This document shows, one piece after another, positions 52,732 through 61,192 of a DNA stretch of 64,000 nucleotides. The DNA comes from an uncultured Eubacteriales bacterium (GTDB taxonomy: Bacteria > Bacillota > Clostridia > Christensenellales > Aristaeellaceae). A program made the position numbers and the translations under genes. The DNA lies in contig ONCV01000006.1 of NCBI GenBank assembly GCA_900316415.1, positions 53,627 to 117,626 of the forward strand. Direction: 5' to 3'. Numbering within the stretch: position 1 is the first letter of the stretch; each line of letters begins with the position of its first letter. Under the pieces are notes generated by a model. That model saw nothing but the letters and a program-made list of their open reading frames with translations, had not been told where the DNA came from and did no database searches.

Positions 52732-53208
52732 TCAGGGCTCCGGATTCAGGGCGGCGCGGCCGGGAGAGCGGCGCCGGGTCCGGCGAACCTCCTCCCGGGT
52801 CTTTTCCTCCCTGTGGTGCCGGGCCAGCCGGGCGATGCCGTGGATCACGGCCCGGATCAGCGCAAAGGCGGCGAACAGCGCAATAAATCCGCCCACGCCG
52901 AACACAATGTCCGCGAACTCCATTTCCCCGGTGCTCGTCAGCCGCTGGCCGAGTTCGATGGCGAAGGTGATGACCAGGATCAGGGTAAAGACATAGATCC
53001 AGGAAATGACCATTACATGCCCCGTCCGGCTCAGGTGCAGGAAGAGGGGATGAATCAGAAAAACCAGCGCCAGCCCCAGCAGGCCGATCACCAGAAAGTG
53101 CAGTTCTTTATCGGAAAGGATTCCTTCGTACTGATCGTTCAGCCGGATGATTTTCTCATGGACCATGGCGATCCAGTCCACGGCCTGATACAGCAGTTCC
53201 TTCAGCAT
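52732..53208 (-). CDS. VanZ-like small membrane protein
   Basis: The 158-residue protein has three to four membrane helices (~37-54, ~64-85, ~95-118) and the stretch IELGQRLTSTGEMEFADIVFGVGGFIALF, which resembles the E-x2-Q...D...N-x2-G signature of VanZ-like proteins without the usual arginine-aspartate spacing. The C-terminus is strongly basic (HHREEKTREEVRRTRRR). Function unknown. It has its own promoter at 53283-53311. Confidence 0.65.
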   Translation of the reverse strand: MLKELLYQAVDWIAMVHEKIIRLNDQYEGILSDKELHFLVIGLLGLALVFLIHPLFLHLSRTGHVMVISWIYVFTLILVITFAIELGQRLTSTGEMEFADIVFGVGGFIALFAAFALIRAVIHGIARLARHHREEKTREEVRRTRRRSPGRAALNPEP

Positions 53209-53282
53209 GATAACTCCTTTGAACCGGGCTTCCGCCGGGCGGAAGCAGTTTCTCCGGGGGCCTTTTCGCCCCGGACGGAGCT

Positions 53283-53311
53283 ATTCTACCCTATTCTTAA
53301 CAGAAATGCAA
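53283..53311 (-). promoter_or_regulatory. promoter of the VanZ-like gene
   Basis: On the minus strand TTGCAT, a 17-base spacer and TAGAAT. Confidence 0.75.
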
Positions 53312-53329
53312 ATATTGTTCATGGTTTAT

Positions 53330-54727
53330 TCACAAATCCTTCCGCGCGGGAATCCGCGCGGATTCCTTTTTGAGCCGGAACAGGGAGGCCAGCAGCTGGC
53401 CCGGGGTGCCGTCCCGGTCGTTCTGCAGCGGCGGAATCAGGAACAGCGCCACGCCGAGCCGCAGGGTCACGGAGAGCAGGATCAGCGCCTTCATCCGGTC
53501 CAGGGAGCCCGTGAACATCCCCGCGCCTTCCCACCATTCCAGCAGGGAGCCGCCGGCCAGCGTTCCGAGGGTGACGCCGGCCAGGGAGGTGACGCAGGCG
53601 AAGACGGCGATATAGGAGGGCCGGGTTTCATCTGGCGAGGCGGACAGCTGCATGCTGTTGGCGGCCAGGTTGCATGAGCTCCAGAACATGGCGCCGAAGA
53701 AATTCCGCAGCAGCACGGGCCAGACGCTGCCCGGGACGGAGAAAAGGTAGAACGCGTCCGTCACGGAAGCGGCGATGCCCCCCACCAGCATGACGCTGCG
53801 GCAGCCGAAGCGGTCCATCGCCCTGCCCCACCGGCCCATGACCAGCACCGTGGCGATGGAGGCCGCCGCCGTGCTGAAGACCATCATCTGGGTAAAGGTG
53901 AGGCCCATGTCGTTCACGGAATAGCGGGCGAGATAGGGCCCGCACAGATTGGAGGTAAAGCACCAGGCGGTCCACATGACGATGAGCCGCACGAAGGGGC
54001 GGTTCCGGAAAACCTCCCGGATCATGCCGCCGATCCTGAGCCGCTTCGCCGGCGCGCTGTACTTTTCCTCGCAGAAGCCGAAGCAGATCATGTCCAGGAT
54101 GCCCACCGTTCCGCCGATCAGAAAGATGATGATATACCGGTTCTCCACGGGCAGCGTGTCCAGCAGCCGGGCCACCAGGATGCCGAAGCCCAGGTTGAAC
54201 ACGGCCACGATCATGTCCCGGGTGGACAGCCAGCGGCCGCGGATCCGATCCGGCGCCAGGTCGGAGAACCACGGGAACCAGCAGACGTTGATGACGGCGG
54301 AGCAGCAGGAGGAGATCCCCATCAGGAAAATCAGCGTCCACAGGGGAAGCCCGGCGGGATCCGTCGGAACGATCACCGGAATCAGCCCGAACACGAGCCA
54401 GACCGCCCGGGAAAACAGGCCCAGCGTCAGCATGTACTTCTTCCGGTGATGGGTCCGGTTGACCAGCAGCGAAAAGGGAATCTGCAGCAGCGCCGCGGCC
54501 TGCGGAATCCCGTTGAGGATGCCGAAGGCCAGGTCGCCGGCCTGCAGCTGGTTGGCCAGGCCGATCATGGCGGTGGTGCCGCCGCCGCAGATGATTCCAT
54601 GAAGATTTCCGAAGATATTTCCCAGCAGGATCAGCGTCAGGCTGCGCCGGATCGCCTGCGGAAGGCCGGCTTCCGCGTAAAGCTGGAAAAGTGGAAAGCG
54701 CTGCATCCATCCGCTGATCTTCCGCAT
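53330..54727 (-). CDS. major facilitator superfamily transporter
   Basis: The 465-residue protein has about twelve membrane helices. LVNRTHHRKKYML (~88-100) is the cytoplasmic loop 2-3 motif, and MGRWGRAMDRFGCRSVML (~298-315) is its repeat in the second half. APDRIRGRWLSTRD lies in the loop after helix 4. The substrate is unknown; sugar or drug are both possible. It has a promoter at 54770-54797 and an AAAGGA site before the ATG. A palindrome GGAATCCGCGCGGATTCC (53350-53367) falls inside its last codons. Confidence 0.88.
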   Translation of the reverse strand: MRKISGWMQRFPLFQLYAEAGLPQAIRRSLTLILLGNIFGNLHGIICGGGTTAMIGLANQLQAGDLAFGILNGIPQAAALLQIPFSLLVNRTHHRKKYMLTLGLFSRAVWLVFGLIPVIVPTDPAGLPLWTLIFLMGISSCCSAVINVCWFPWFSDLAPDRIRGRWLSTRDMIVAVFNLGFGILVARLLDTLPVENRYIIIFLIGGTVGILDMICFGFCEEKYSAPAKRLRIGGMIREVFRNRPFVRLIVMWTAWCFTSNLCGPYLARYSVNDMGLTFTQMMVFSTAAASIATVLVMGRWGRAMDRFGCRSVMLVGGIAASVTDAFYLFSVPGSVWPVLLRNFFGAMFWSSCNLAANSMQLSASPDETRPSYIAVFACVTSLAGVTLGTLAGGSLLEWWEGAGMFTGSLDRMKALILLSVTLRLGVALFLIPPLQNDRDGTPGQLLASLFRLKKESARIPARKDL

Positions 54728-54769
54728 GTCAGGTAATCCTTTCAGCCCGTGACTCGTGAAATTGGAATG

Positions 54770-54797
54770 ATTATAGCAGATTCGGCCCGCGGGTCAA
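54770..54797 (-). promoter_or_regulatory. promoter of the MFS gene
   Basis: On the minus strand TTGACC, a 16-base spacer and a perfect TATAAT. Confidence 0.85.
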
Positions 54798-54806
54798 GTT
54801 TTGCTT

Positions 54807-55157
54807 TTATATTTCTTTTTCCCGAATGATCGTTTCAATCTGTTTCTGGAATTCCGGTAAAACATCGAAGAGAATGGAGCAAATCAATGTCCAGTTTGTG
54901 CTTTCATAGTCATGGACCAGGCGGTGGCGCAATCCTGCAATCTTGGCCCAGGGGATATCCGAATGTATTTCTTTGAACTCATCACTGATCTGATAGGCGT
55001 GTTCTCCAATGTTGTAAAGCGGAGTTGTGATCGCCCAGCGTAAAGGTTCCTGAGAAAGGATATCATCCTGGCTGATGGCATTGTCTTTCAGATAGGCCAG
55101 GAGTTTTGCCGTTGTTTCTCCGATCTTCTGCACCCGCTGTTCGTCTGTATATTTCAT
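54807..55157 (-). CDS. hepT: HepT-like toxin (HEPN RNase)
   Basis: The 116-residue helical protein carries the HEPN motif R-x4-H-x-Y in GLRHRLVHDYES (~75-86) and the family's PLYNIGEHAYQISDEF. HepT is an RNase toxin neutralised by AMP-ylation from its MntA partner. The gene overlaps mntA by 4 bases (ATGA) and lies downstream of it, the reverse of a simple toxin-last rule but usual for many MntA-HepT pairs. Lower GC than the core genes suggests recent transfer. Confidence 0.85.
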   Translation of the reverse strand: MKYTDEQRVQKIGETTAKLLAYLKDNAISQDDILSQEPLRWAITTPLYNIGEHAYQISDEFKEIHSDIPWAKIAGLRHRLVHDYESTNWTLICSILFDVLPEFQKQIETIIREKEI

Positions 55158-55468
55158 GCAGCAATCCGCACCCCTTCCCGCAGGATCGTCCGATAGAAAT
55201 CACTCTGCTGATCGATCTCCCTGATTTCGTAAACATCCACGTCTTTCATTGTCAGCCGGTGAAGATCTTCCGCCAGGCTGAAGACATCCGTTGGATCAAA
55301 TTCCGGGCCTCCGAAGACCACCACATCCACATCTGAAACGGCGTTTGCCTCCAGACGTGCATAGGATCCGAAAAGAATGGCGGATTCGGCACGATACTTT
55401 TTCAGCAGAGAACGAATCGCTTCTGTCAGGTTTTCCCTCGACAGGATTTTATCCGTAACCTGTGTCAT
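55154..55468 (-). CDS. mntA: MntA-like nucleotidyltransferase antitoxin
   Basis: The 104-residue protein has the minimal nucleotidyltransferase signature GSYARLEANAVSDVDVVVF (GSY followed by DVD, ~35-53). MntA adds AMP to tyrosine of HepT and so silences it. The ATG at 55468 is 8 bases after GGAGG; the GTG three codons upstream touches that site and is less likely. Together with hepT it forms a complete pair. Confidence 0.85.
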   Translation of the reverse strand: MTQVTDKILSRENLTEAIRSLLKKYRAESAILFGSYARLEANAVSDVDVVVFGGPEFDPTDVFSLAEDLHRLTMKDVDVYEIREIDQQSDFYRTILREGVRIAA

Positions 55469-55500
55469 CCTTTTCACCTCCGTTTTTGCTGCCTGCAGCT

Positions 55501-55635
55501 TTATTTGATTACAATGCGAACCTTGCTCTTATCTTTTCCGCTGAGCTGATTATCGATCCACTGGATCAGCTTATTCTTGAAATCTTCCGGTTTGCACGGT
55601 CCCCAGGATGTCATGACATCCTGAAGCTTATCCAT
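55501..55635 (-). CDS. possible 44-residue protein
   Basis: A short frame, MDKLQDVMTSWGPCKPEDF then NKLIQWIDNQLSGKDKSKV and RIVIK, fills the gap between the DUF4177-like gene and mntA on the same strand. Composition is protein-like, but no clear ribosome site stands before the ATG, and the frame is open without a start up to 55699. It may be a small gene of the operon or the tail of a decayed one. Confidence 0.4.
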   Translation of the reverse strand: MDKLQDVMTSWGPCKPEDFKNKLIQWIDNQLSGKDKSKVRIVIK

Positions 55636-55652
55636 GTGGATTTCCAGACTTT

Positions 55653-55838
55653 CTACAGCTTCCGCTCCTTGTAGAAAACACCCACCATCGCACCCACGCC
55701 GTCATCCGGCGTGGCAACCTGCTGAAGAATCCAGCCCTGATCCGCCATTTCGTTGATGAGCCTTTCCGCCTTCTCGATATCCTTCTCCCGGGACGAACTG
55801 AATCCTTTGTTCAGATACACCAGTTTGTATTCGCGCAT
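55653..55838 (-). CDS. DUF4177-like small protein
   Basis: The 61-residue protein (MREYKLVYLNKGFSSSREKD; MADQGWILQQVATPDDGVG; VGVFYKERKL) matches the pattern of DUF4177: a beta strand, a helix ending in GW, and a final VFYKE strand. Function unknown. I chose the ATG at 55838, preceded by GGAGAGG, over an upstream start at 55871. Confidence 0.75.
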   Translation of the reverse strand: MREYKLVYLNKGFSSSREKDIEKAERLINEMADQGWILQQVATPDDGVGAMVGVFYKERKL

Positions 55839-56095
55839 AACAACCTCTCCAATCGTTCCAACAGGATACAAAAAACCCGCAAACGCCGAATCCTGTGAAA
55901 ACAGGAACGGACACAGCCGGAACCAACGAGTTCAGCAAACAAAACAACCGGGGAGACCCTGTCCTGTCCGCGGACATTATACACCCGGGCCGGGAAGCTT
56001 TCCAGACCGAATTTGTTCGCCGGTGATTCTCCTGCAGGCGAAAATATCTGATTTCCCTTGTTTCGAAGAAGCATGGTAAAACACGGAATTCCCCC

Positions 56096-56548
56096 TCAAA
56101 GTTTGTATTGCATAAAGTTTCCGTTCTTCACGAAGCCAAAATCCGTATACAGCAGCACTCCCATATCGGAAGCGGTAATCTGAACAGATCCACAACCGTA
56201 CGCCCTAGCTTCTTCAACAACAAGTCCTAGCAGTTTCTTTGCAATTCCCTGACGGCGATAATCGGGATCAGTATACATACTGGACAACAGGCCGATCTTT
56301 CCTGAAGGGCAACTGAAATACGGCGGCTTCTCCACAAAAGACATTCCGCTTGTTCCGATAATCATCTCTCCATCCATGGCCAGCCAGGAAACGAATGTTC
56401 CGTCAGCCATATGCCGGTGATAATAATCCATCAGTGTCGGTTTCAGATCCAGTTCTTCTGTTGCGCCTTCTTCCCGTAACTGGGCAACCCGCATGCTGAT
56501 GAACGTTTCCAGATCATTCTCCGTCAGTTTTCTGTATGTGATGTTCAT
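56096..56548 (-). CDS. GNAT-family N-acetyltransferase
   Basis: The 150-residue protein has the GNAT order: N-terminal ITYRKLTENDLETFISMR, IIGTSGMSF, the acetyl-CoA loop DPDYRRQGIAKKLLGLVVEEAR (~93-114) and a final LYTDFGFVKNGNFMQYKL. Substrate unknown. It follows the other GNAT gene with a 2-base gap, so the two form an operon. Confidence 0.9.
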   Translation of the reverse strand: MNITYRKLTENDLETFISMRVAQLREEGATEELDLKPTLMDYYHRHMADGTFVSWLAMDGEMIIGTSGMSFVEKPPYFSCPSGKIGLLSSMYTDPDYRRQGIAKKLLGLVVEEARAYGCGSVQITASDMGVLLYTDFGFVKNGNFMQYKL

Positions 56549-56550
56549 AT

Positions 56551-57069
56551 TTACTCCCCTGCGTAGGCAATGCCGTCTACTTGGAACAGCAATCCGTCCG
56601 GTCCACCAACGTGTGCAAACTCGATCTCATCCAGTCCATCTGTGATAATATTCCTGTTTCCCGTTTCTCTGAATCCTGCCCTCTGATAGAGCTTTTGGGC
56701 GCGGGTATTGTTTTCCAGAATCCATAGTGTTGGTGTTCCACTGCATTGGCGTATAGCATACCGCAGTAATGCTGATCCATAGCCTCTGTTTTGATAATCA
56801 GGAAGAACATAAAGATCTTCAATGAGGTTATCCTTCAACGAAACAATTCCTACCGGATTCTGATGGATCAGCATGAACACCCTGCTGCCTTCACTCATCT
56901 TTTGAAGCAGGTATTCTTCCTGATGCTCTGGCGTGTGGAGCGCGACAAAATCAGCATTACAGAATGAACGGTGTGACTCCTGCCAGGAAACAGAATGAAT
57001 TATCGCTGCATCATGTATGTTCGAAGAGTCCACAGCGATAATCATATCGTAAAACTGAACTTTGGTCAT
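56551..57069 (-). CDS. GNAT-family N-acetyltransferase
   Basis: The 172-residue protein has DAAIIHSVSWQESHRSFCNADF near the N-terminus, VGIVSLKDNLIEDLYVLPDYQNRGYGSALLRYAIRQ (motif A with QNRGYGSA, ~92-100) and LWILENNTRAQKLYQRAGFRETG. It is clearly distinct from its downstream neighbour. Substrate unknown. The site before ATG 57069 is GAGGAATAAC, modest. Confidence 0.9.
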   Translation of the reverse strand: MTKVQFYDMIIAVDSSNIHDAAIIHSVSWQESHRSFCNADFVALHTPEHQEEYLLQKMSEGSRVFMLIHQNPVGIVSLKDNLIEDLYVLPDYQNRGYGSALLRYAIRQCSGTPTLWILENNTRAQKLYQRAGFRETGNRNIITDGLDEIEFAHVGGPDGLLFQVDGIAYAGE

Positions 57070-57071
57070 AG

Positions 57072-57188
57072 TTATTCCTCCAGCCTGTTGGTGAACTCAA
57101 AAACAGTTTCTTCTTCATTCAGGTGATGAATTGCCGGATGGTACGGTGCAGTAACCGCTGTCCAGAATTTCTTTGCGGCAGCATTCTC
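57072..57188 (-). pseudogene. in-frame coding-like remnant after the phosphoesterase stop
   Basis: Directly after the TAA of the phosphoesterase gene (57191-57189), and in its frame, 38 codons read ENAAAKKFWTAVTAPYHPAI and HHLNEEETVFEFTNRLEE before a stop at 57074-57072. There is no start codon. It may be a former C-terminus of the phosphoesterase cut off by a nonsense change, or the tail of a lost gene. Confidence 0.35.
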
Positions 57189-57872
57189 TTACAACTTCCC
57201 AAGCAACCCCATCTTCGTCATGATACCGTCCACAGTCACGCCGGGATGCGTCACATACAACCGGACGATCTGTTCCACCAATGCCGGATCAAAGCTGTGC
57301 TTCTTCGCGATGGAGTCAACCGACAGCCCCTTCTCCGCATCCCGTACCACGACTTCGATCTGCTTGTAGATGTTTCCGCTGTCGATCTTCGGTGCTTTCT
57401 CCTTGACTGCGTGCGGGATATCAATTCGCTTGACAATCCATCCATCTGGATCGATCTTCAGGATAGCCATGGTGATCGGCTGGATAAACCGGCGCGGCCC
57501 GCAGCTGCCTGGATTAAATACCAGCGTCCGCCTCTTACCGACAGGATCCAGCCAGTTGGACGCATACTGATGGGTATGGCCACAGATCACCAAATCATAA
57601 GGTGTCAGATCCATGGGCAGGTCTTTCTTCTTGTGGGTCATATAGATCCGCAACCCGCCCAATTCAAAGTCCAAGAACAGCGGGAGATGCTCCGCCCATT
57701 CCTTATCGTTGTTTCCCCGGACAACCATCACAGGCGCGATCTGCTCCAACTGATCAAGAATCTCCTGACTGCTGATATCCCCGCCATGAAGGATATGATC
57801 GCAGCCCTGCAGGTTCTGGATGACCTCTGGCCGCAGAAGATTGTGGGTATCAGATATAATTCCGATCTTCAC
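57189..57872 (-). CDS. metallophosphoesterase, YfcE/MJ0936 type, with a C-terminal helical extension
   Basis: The 227-residue protein has all metal motifs: GIISDTHNLL (DxH, ~4-13), HGGDISS (GD, ~33-39), VRGNNDKEW (GN-D, ~51-59), MTHKKKD and GHTHQY (~97-102), NPGSCGPRR. Residues ~1-160 fit the family; residues ~160-227 are an added helix-turn-helix-like tail (GLSVDSIAKKHSFDPALVEQIVRLY). It probably cleaves phosphodiesters. It lies between the AlbA_2-type regulator and the GNAT genes on the same strand. Confidence 0.88.
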   Translation of the reverse strand: MKIGIISDTHNLLRPEVIQNLQGCDHILHGGDISSQEILDQLEQIAPVMVVRGNNDKEWAEHLPLFLDFELGGLRIYMTHKKKDLPMDLTPYDLVICGHTHQYASNWLDPVGKRRTLVFNPGSCGPRRFIQPITMAILKIDPDGWIVKRIDIPHAVKEKAPKIDSGNIYKQIEVVVRDAEKGLSVDSIAKKHSFDPALVEQIVRLYVTHPGVTVDGIMTKMGLLGKL

Positions 57873-57938
57873 AGCAGATCCCCCTTGCGTGCATACGCTT
57901 TATTCACAATCCTTCCTATTTACACGACTTACCGTATC

Positions 57939-59273
57939 CTATGTCTTTGCAAGCATGTATCTGGTATTCTTGCCTTCCCCGATCCTAATCAGCACACCGT
58001 TCTGCACCATTCTTTTCAGCACTCTGGCAGCGGATGAAGAACTGGTCCCCGTGATCTGTTCAACTTCTTGCCTCGCAATCAGTTCTTTTGTGGAAAGATA
58101 TGCAAGGATCATTTCCTCAGCCGTTTGATAAGCAGCAGATCTCTGCGGCTCAGGGGGGCGGACACTGTTCAGGCTCGGCAGCGTGACCTTGAATACCTTC
58201 TCAGTTACCTGGAACAATTGGCCCGCTTCCATATGGTGATAGGCAGCCAGAATTTTCTTCAGCCCGGTTCCGTAAGCTTCAATCAAACTCAGGCGATAGA
58301 AGACATTGGCCAGCTTTGGATTCCTGCAGATCGACAAACCGGATGTCACATCATTCAGATGAAAGCCTGGGATAAGGCCACCTACAGATATAATCTCGAT
58401 ACGGTCACTGTAGACACCGATCAGTGTGCTGGCGGAATATGCATAATCCCGGTGAACAATGGCGTTCAGCAGCGCTTCGCGCAGCGCCGCAGGCGGATAA
58501 GCCCGATGGTCAACCCGGTGAACCCCTTCAAAGGTCGCAGAAGTATCATTCCGCATATCCAGGAACGCATAGGCATCATCGACCTGCTTGAGCAGCGAGC
58601 CAGTGAATTCCCGCCGGTCCTGAAACTGCTCCTGGTCAGTTCCCGAAAAAGTCGCTGCTTTGATGATATGCGGACACTGGTCGGACAGGAGCAAGCCGAG
58701 ATTCGTAAAGACACCATCGGAGGACACGATTCCAAGCGTCTGCATCTGCGGGAGCTCCAGATCAAGACCACACCTGTCAAAAATGTCTTTCGCATAGGTG
58801 AATGTCAAGTCCTGTTGGAGAGATCGCACGTCTTCATACGTGTCTCCGTCTGTTTCCTTGATCATCTGACGAATACCCGCTTCAGTCGCCGGTGCAGCAG
58901 CAGTTCCCTGACGCACAAAAACGCCCGATGGACGCAGTCCCTTATCTGCCGCATAATAGGGTCTTCCCGTGCCACGCTGTATGGATACCTTGACAATATT
59001 CCTGCCTTCCGTCTCCAGAGAATCATAGTGAATGAACATCGTCACGTCAGGCCGGATGGCGTCTCTCGCCATATTTGCGATCCGCTGAATCATCAGGTCA
59101 GGAGAGGAAACGCCGACCACAGTGCCATCATCAGCGACTCCAACATAGATAGTACCGCCGCTGGTGTTGGCAAAGGCAATGATATCCTTCCGGATACTTT
59201 CTGAATAATCCAGTTTCAGTTCGATCGTTTCACTTTCCAGGAAACCGGCAGACGCTTTTTTGTCTTGTCTCAT
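57939..59273 (-). CDS. AlbA_2 (Schlafen-like) / ATP-binding domain regulator
   Basis: The 444-residue protein has an AlbA_2 domain (ESETIELKLDYSESIRKDIIAFANTSGGTIYVGVADDGTVVG, ~12-55; GRPYYAADKGLRPSGVFVRQG), an ATPase-like region (YPPAALREALLNAIVHRDYAYSASTLIGVYSDRIEIISVGGLIPG, ~265-310) and a C-terminal winged helix (~390-440). Such proteins are called transcriptional regulators or RecG-like and turn up in defence regions. The promoter at 59310-59338 puts the transcript start near 59303, downstream of an earlier GTG at 59309, so the ATG at 59273 is the start. It is probably autoregulated through the inverted repeat over that promoter. Confidence 0.87.
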   Translation of the reverse strand: MRQDKKASAGFLESETIELKLDYSESIRKDIIAFANTSGGTIYVGVADDGTVVGVSSPDLMIQRIANMARDAIRPDVTMFIHYDSLETEGRNIVKVSIQRGTGRPYYAADKGLRPSGVFVRQGTAAAPATEAGIRQMIKETDGDTYEDVRSLQQDLTFTYAKDIFDRCGLDLELPQMQTLGIVSSDGVFTNLGLLLSDQCPHIIKAATFSGTDQEQFQDRREFTGSLLKQVDDAYAFLDMRNDTSATFEGVHRVDHRAYPPAALREALLNAIVHRDYAYSASTLIGVYSDRIEIISVGGLIPGFHLNDVTSGLSICRNPKLANVFYRLSLIEAYGTGLKKILAAYHHMEAGQLFQVTEKVFKVTLPSLNSVRPPEPQRSAAYQTAEEMILAYLSTKELIARQEVEQITGTSSSSAARVLKRMVQNGVLIRIGEGKNTRYMLAKT

Positions 59274-59309
59274 CCATTGCACCCGCTTTCTTTCCACATT
59301 GCTTCTCAC

Positions 59310-59355
59310 ATTCTAATCATTCTTGTCATTCTTGTCAAGTGATGAGAAGAATGAC
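59310..59355 (-). promoter_or_regulatory. promoter and operator-like repeats of the AlbA_2 gene
   Basis: On the minus strand TTGACA (59338-59333), a 17-base spacer and TAGAAT (59315-59310). The spacer is made of tandem ACAAGAATG 9-mers, and GTCATTCTT (59355-59347) pairs with AAGAATGAC (59333-59325) across the -35 box, a likely repressor site. Confidence 0.75.
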
Positions 59356-59555
59356 TTGAATCGAATGATATGTTGACTCTCAAATTGGTACCCGCGATGG
59401 TCTTTTCTTAATTCTCAACGTCAAGAGTCCTCATGAACGAATGCATGGTAGAATAATAAAATGTACCCATGATTTCGGACAGTTGGAGTTTTTGACAGCC
59501 CCCATTGTTCGGACGTCATGGTTTCAGAAATACCCTGTTATCGGACAGCAGGTTT

Positions 59556-60377
59556 TCAGAAACTCTGCTGTCCGCGCTGCGTGACTTCGCTGCGCAGGAA
59601 CAGCTTGTATTTGGCATCCCGGCGGATCGGGTGAAGCTTGCCGCGCTTCATCAGGTCGTCGATGTTCTGCCGGCTGCACCCGAGAATCTGGCACGCTTCA
59701 CTGGCGCTTACAACCCTGTGCTGCACAAAACCGATAAAGTCATCCAGCGAAAGCGGCACACGCTCGCTGTTCGCGTAAAGCTCCCGGTCCGAGATCACGG
59801 CGCGCTCGCTCCATGCGACGCCGTAACCGTCGGGCTGCACTTCCACCGTGTTGAAGCGTTCTGCCTGGGAAAGGTAGGGCTTGCACTCCGTGTGGTTGTC
59901 GGCAATCACCTTCATGTCCGCGATTCTGACCTCACCATTCCGGAAGAACAGGAGCAGCCGTGCTTCCTGCATCGGCACGACATCTTCCAGCTTCGTCTTC
60001 CAGCGTTCTGTCAATAGCGCCGGCAGCTGATCTGCGCTGATTTCTTCCAGATAGCAGTCATCCTGTGCGCAGCGCCCCATCGTCAGCATCAGCAGCTGAA
60101 ATTCATCATAGCTACTCAGGCCGTTCTCCTTCAGCACCTGGCCGATGTTCTGCCGGTCCTGCGGCACGATCCGCTGCTGCACCCACAGGCGGCTCCAGTA
60201 GCTGCCCACGGAAAGCTCCCCGCGTTTCACGAAGGAAGACAGCAGAAGCGGCGTTTCCCATGGATCAGCATTCTCCGGAAGCTCGATATAAAAGGCTCTG
60301 GGCCGCTCATAGTAGATCAGATACCCCAGCGTGGTGTCCGGCGAAAGGCTTTCATCCCTGATGGCAAAGATTCTCAT
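59556..60377 (-). CDS. partner protein of HipA-like kinase with DUF2442-like and helix-turn-helix domains
   Basis: The 273-residue protein has an N-terminal ~150 residues (YLIYYERPRAFYIELPENAD; GELSVGSYWSRLWVQQRIVPQDRQNIGQVL; GRCAQDDCYLEEI), a DUF2442-like beta segment (~150-215, EVRIADMKVI...GYGVAWSERAVISDRELYANS) and a C-terminal excisionase-like HTH (ASEACQILGCSRQNIDDLMKRGKLHPIRR, ~225-253). It overlaps the kinase gene by 26 bases. I infer a DNA-binding antitoxin or regulator for the kinase, likely acting at the operator at 61205-61226. Confidence 0.75.
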   Translation of the reverse strand: MRIFAIRDESLSPDTTLGYLIYYERPRAFYIELPENADPWETPLLLSSFVKRGELSVGSYWSRLWVQQRIVPQDRQNIGQVLKENGLSSYDEFQLLMLTMGRCAQDDCYLEEISADQLPALLTERWKTKLEDVVPMQEARLLLFFRNGEVRIADMKVIADNHTECKPYLSQAERFNTVEVQPDGYGVAWSERAVISDRELYANSERVPLSLDDFIGFVQHRVVSASEACQILGCSRQNIDDLMKRGKLHPIRRDAKYKLFLRSEVTQRGQQSF

Positions 60378-61173
60378 ACGCCTGCCACCTCCTCCAGATC
60401 ATCTCCCAGATGCGGTCCAGCCAGCGCTCATCCAGCGCGTCAGCCAGCCCGGCCAGCAGCGTATCCCGGGCATCCTGCGTCAGCGGATGCAGCTGAGGGC
60501 GCTTGTCCACGGGAATCAGCTGCAGGTTCTCCCACGCGGAGCGCGACCCGACAAAGCACTGTACAGGCTTATCCGCCATAACATCCTCTCGGAGCATGGC
60601 TTCCGTGCTCTCGCACCGGCTGAGCAGGGACAGGCCGTGATCGAAGAGCGGCGCCAGCCTCACCGTTTTCTGGCGGGCATTCCGCAGCACTTCCATGTTG
60701 GCTCCGTGCCTGTCCCGGTTCAGGATCAGGCAATCCACCACCAGCATCTGATAAATCGTGTCCTCCCAGCCCATGCGGACGCAGAAATCCATCGGGGATT
60801 CATCCGGCAGGCGCTCCACCTGGTACCAGGCGTCCAGCGCCAGCTTGCTTTCTCCGCGCTGTTTGAAATCCTTTGAGGCACAGAGCCAGGTCACATGCTC
60901 CCTCTGATCAATCAGCACCTTTGCGTGGATCAGCTGATACGGGAGGTGCTCGATGCCCAGGAGGGAAAGCAGGCGATCGGCGATGATCTCGTTGACGCAT
61001 TCGTGGCCGATGATGCCTTTCCAGGCGTCATAGTTGGACAGCTTGTAATAGACCTTGCCGTCCGTCCCCTCCTCATAGGCTTTGAGAAAGGAACCGCCTG
61101 TCCCGGATGAATTGCGGGTTTTGGCCCAGCTCAGGTATGTCATATCCTGAAGCTCATGAATAATCTGTTCCAC
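60352..61173 (-). CDS. HipA-like protein kinase
   Basis: The 273-residue protein has GTGGSFLKAYEEG...VYYKLSNYD (nucleotide loop and lysine), GHECVNEIIADRLLSLLGI, the catalytic loop DCLILNRDRHGANME (~148-162) and the metal motif APLFDHGLSLL (~174-184). It matches HipA in its kinase core but lacks the N-terminal subdomain; such short forms pair with a separate partner, here the next gene. I place the start at GTG 61173, 5 bases after GGAGGTGAG and just downstream of the promoter; an ATG at 61197 lies within the -10 box. Confidence 0.82.
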   Translation of the reverse strand: MEQIIHELQDMTYLSWAKTRNSSGTGGSFLKAYEEGTDGKVYYKLSNYDAWKGIIGHECVNEIIADRLLSLLGIEHLPYQLIHAKVLIDQREHVTWLCASKDFKQRGESKLALDAWYQVERLPDESPMDFCVRMGWEDTIYQMLVVDCLILNRDRHGANMEVLRNARQKTVRLAPLFDHGLSLLSRCESTEAMLREDVMADKPVQCFVGSRSAWENLQLIPVDKRPQLHPLTQDARDTLLAGLADALDERWLDRIWEMIWRRWQAYENLCHQG

Positions 61174-61192
61174 GCCCCTCACCTCCATGATC

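Noticed and set aside
53350..53367. GGAATCCGCGCGGATTCC followed by TTTTT as a plus-strand terminator
   Set aside because: It lies within the C-terminal codons of the MFS gene and no plus-strand transcript is expected there; chance in GC-rich coding DNA is possible.
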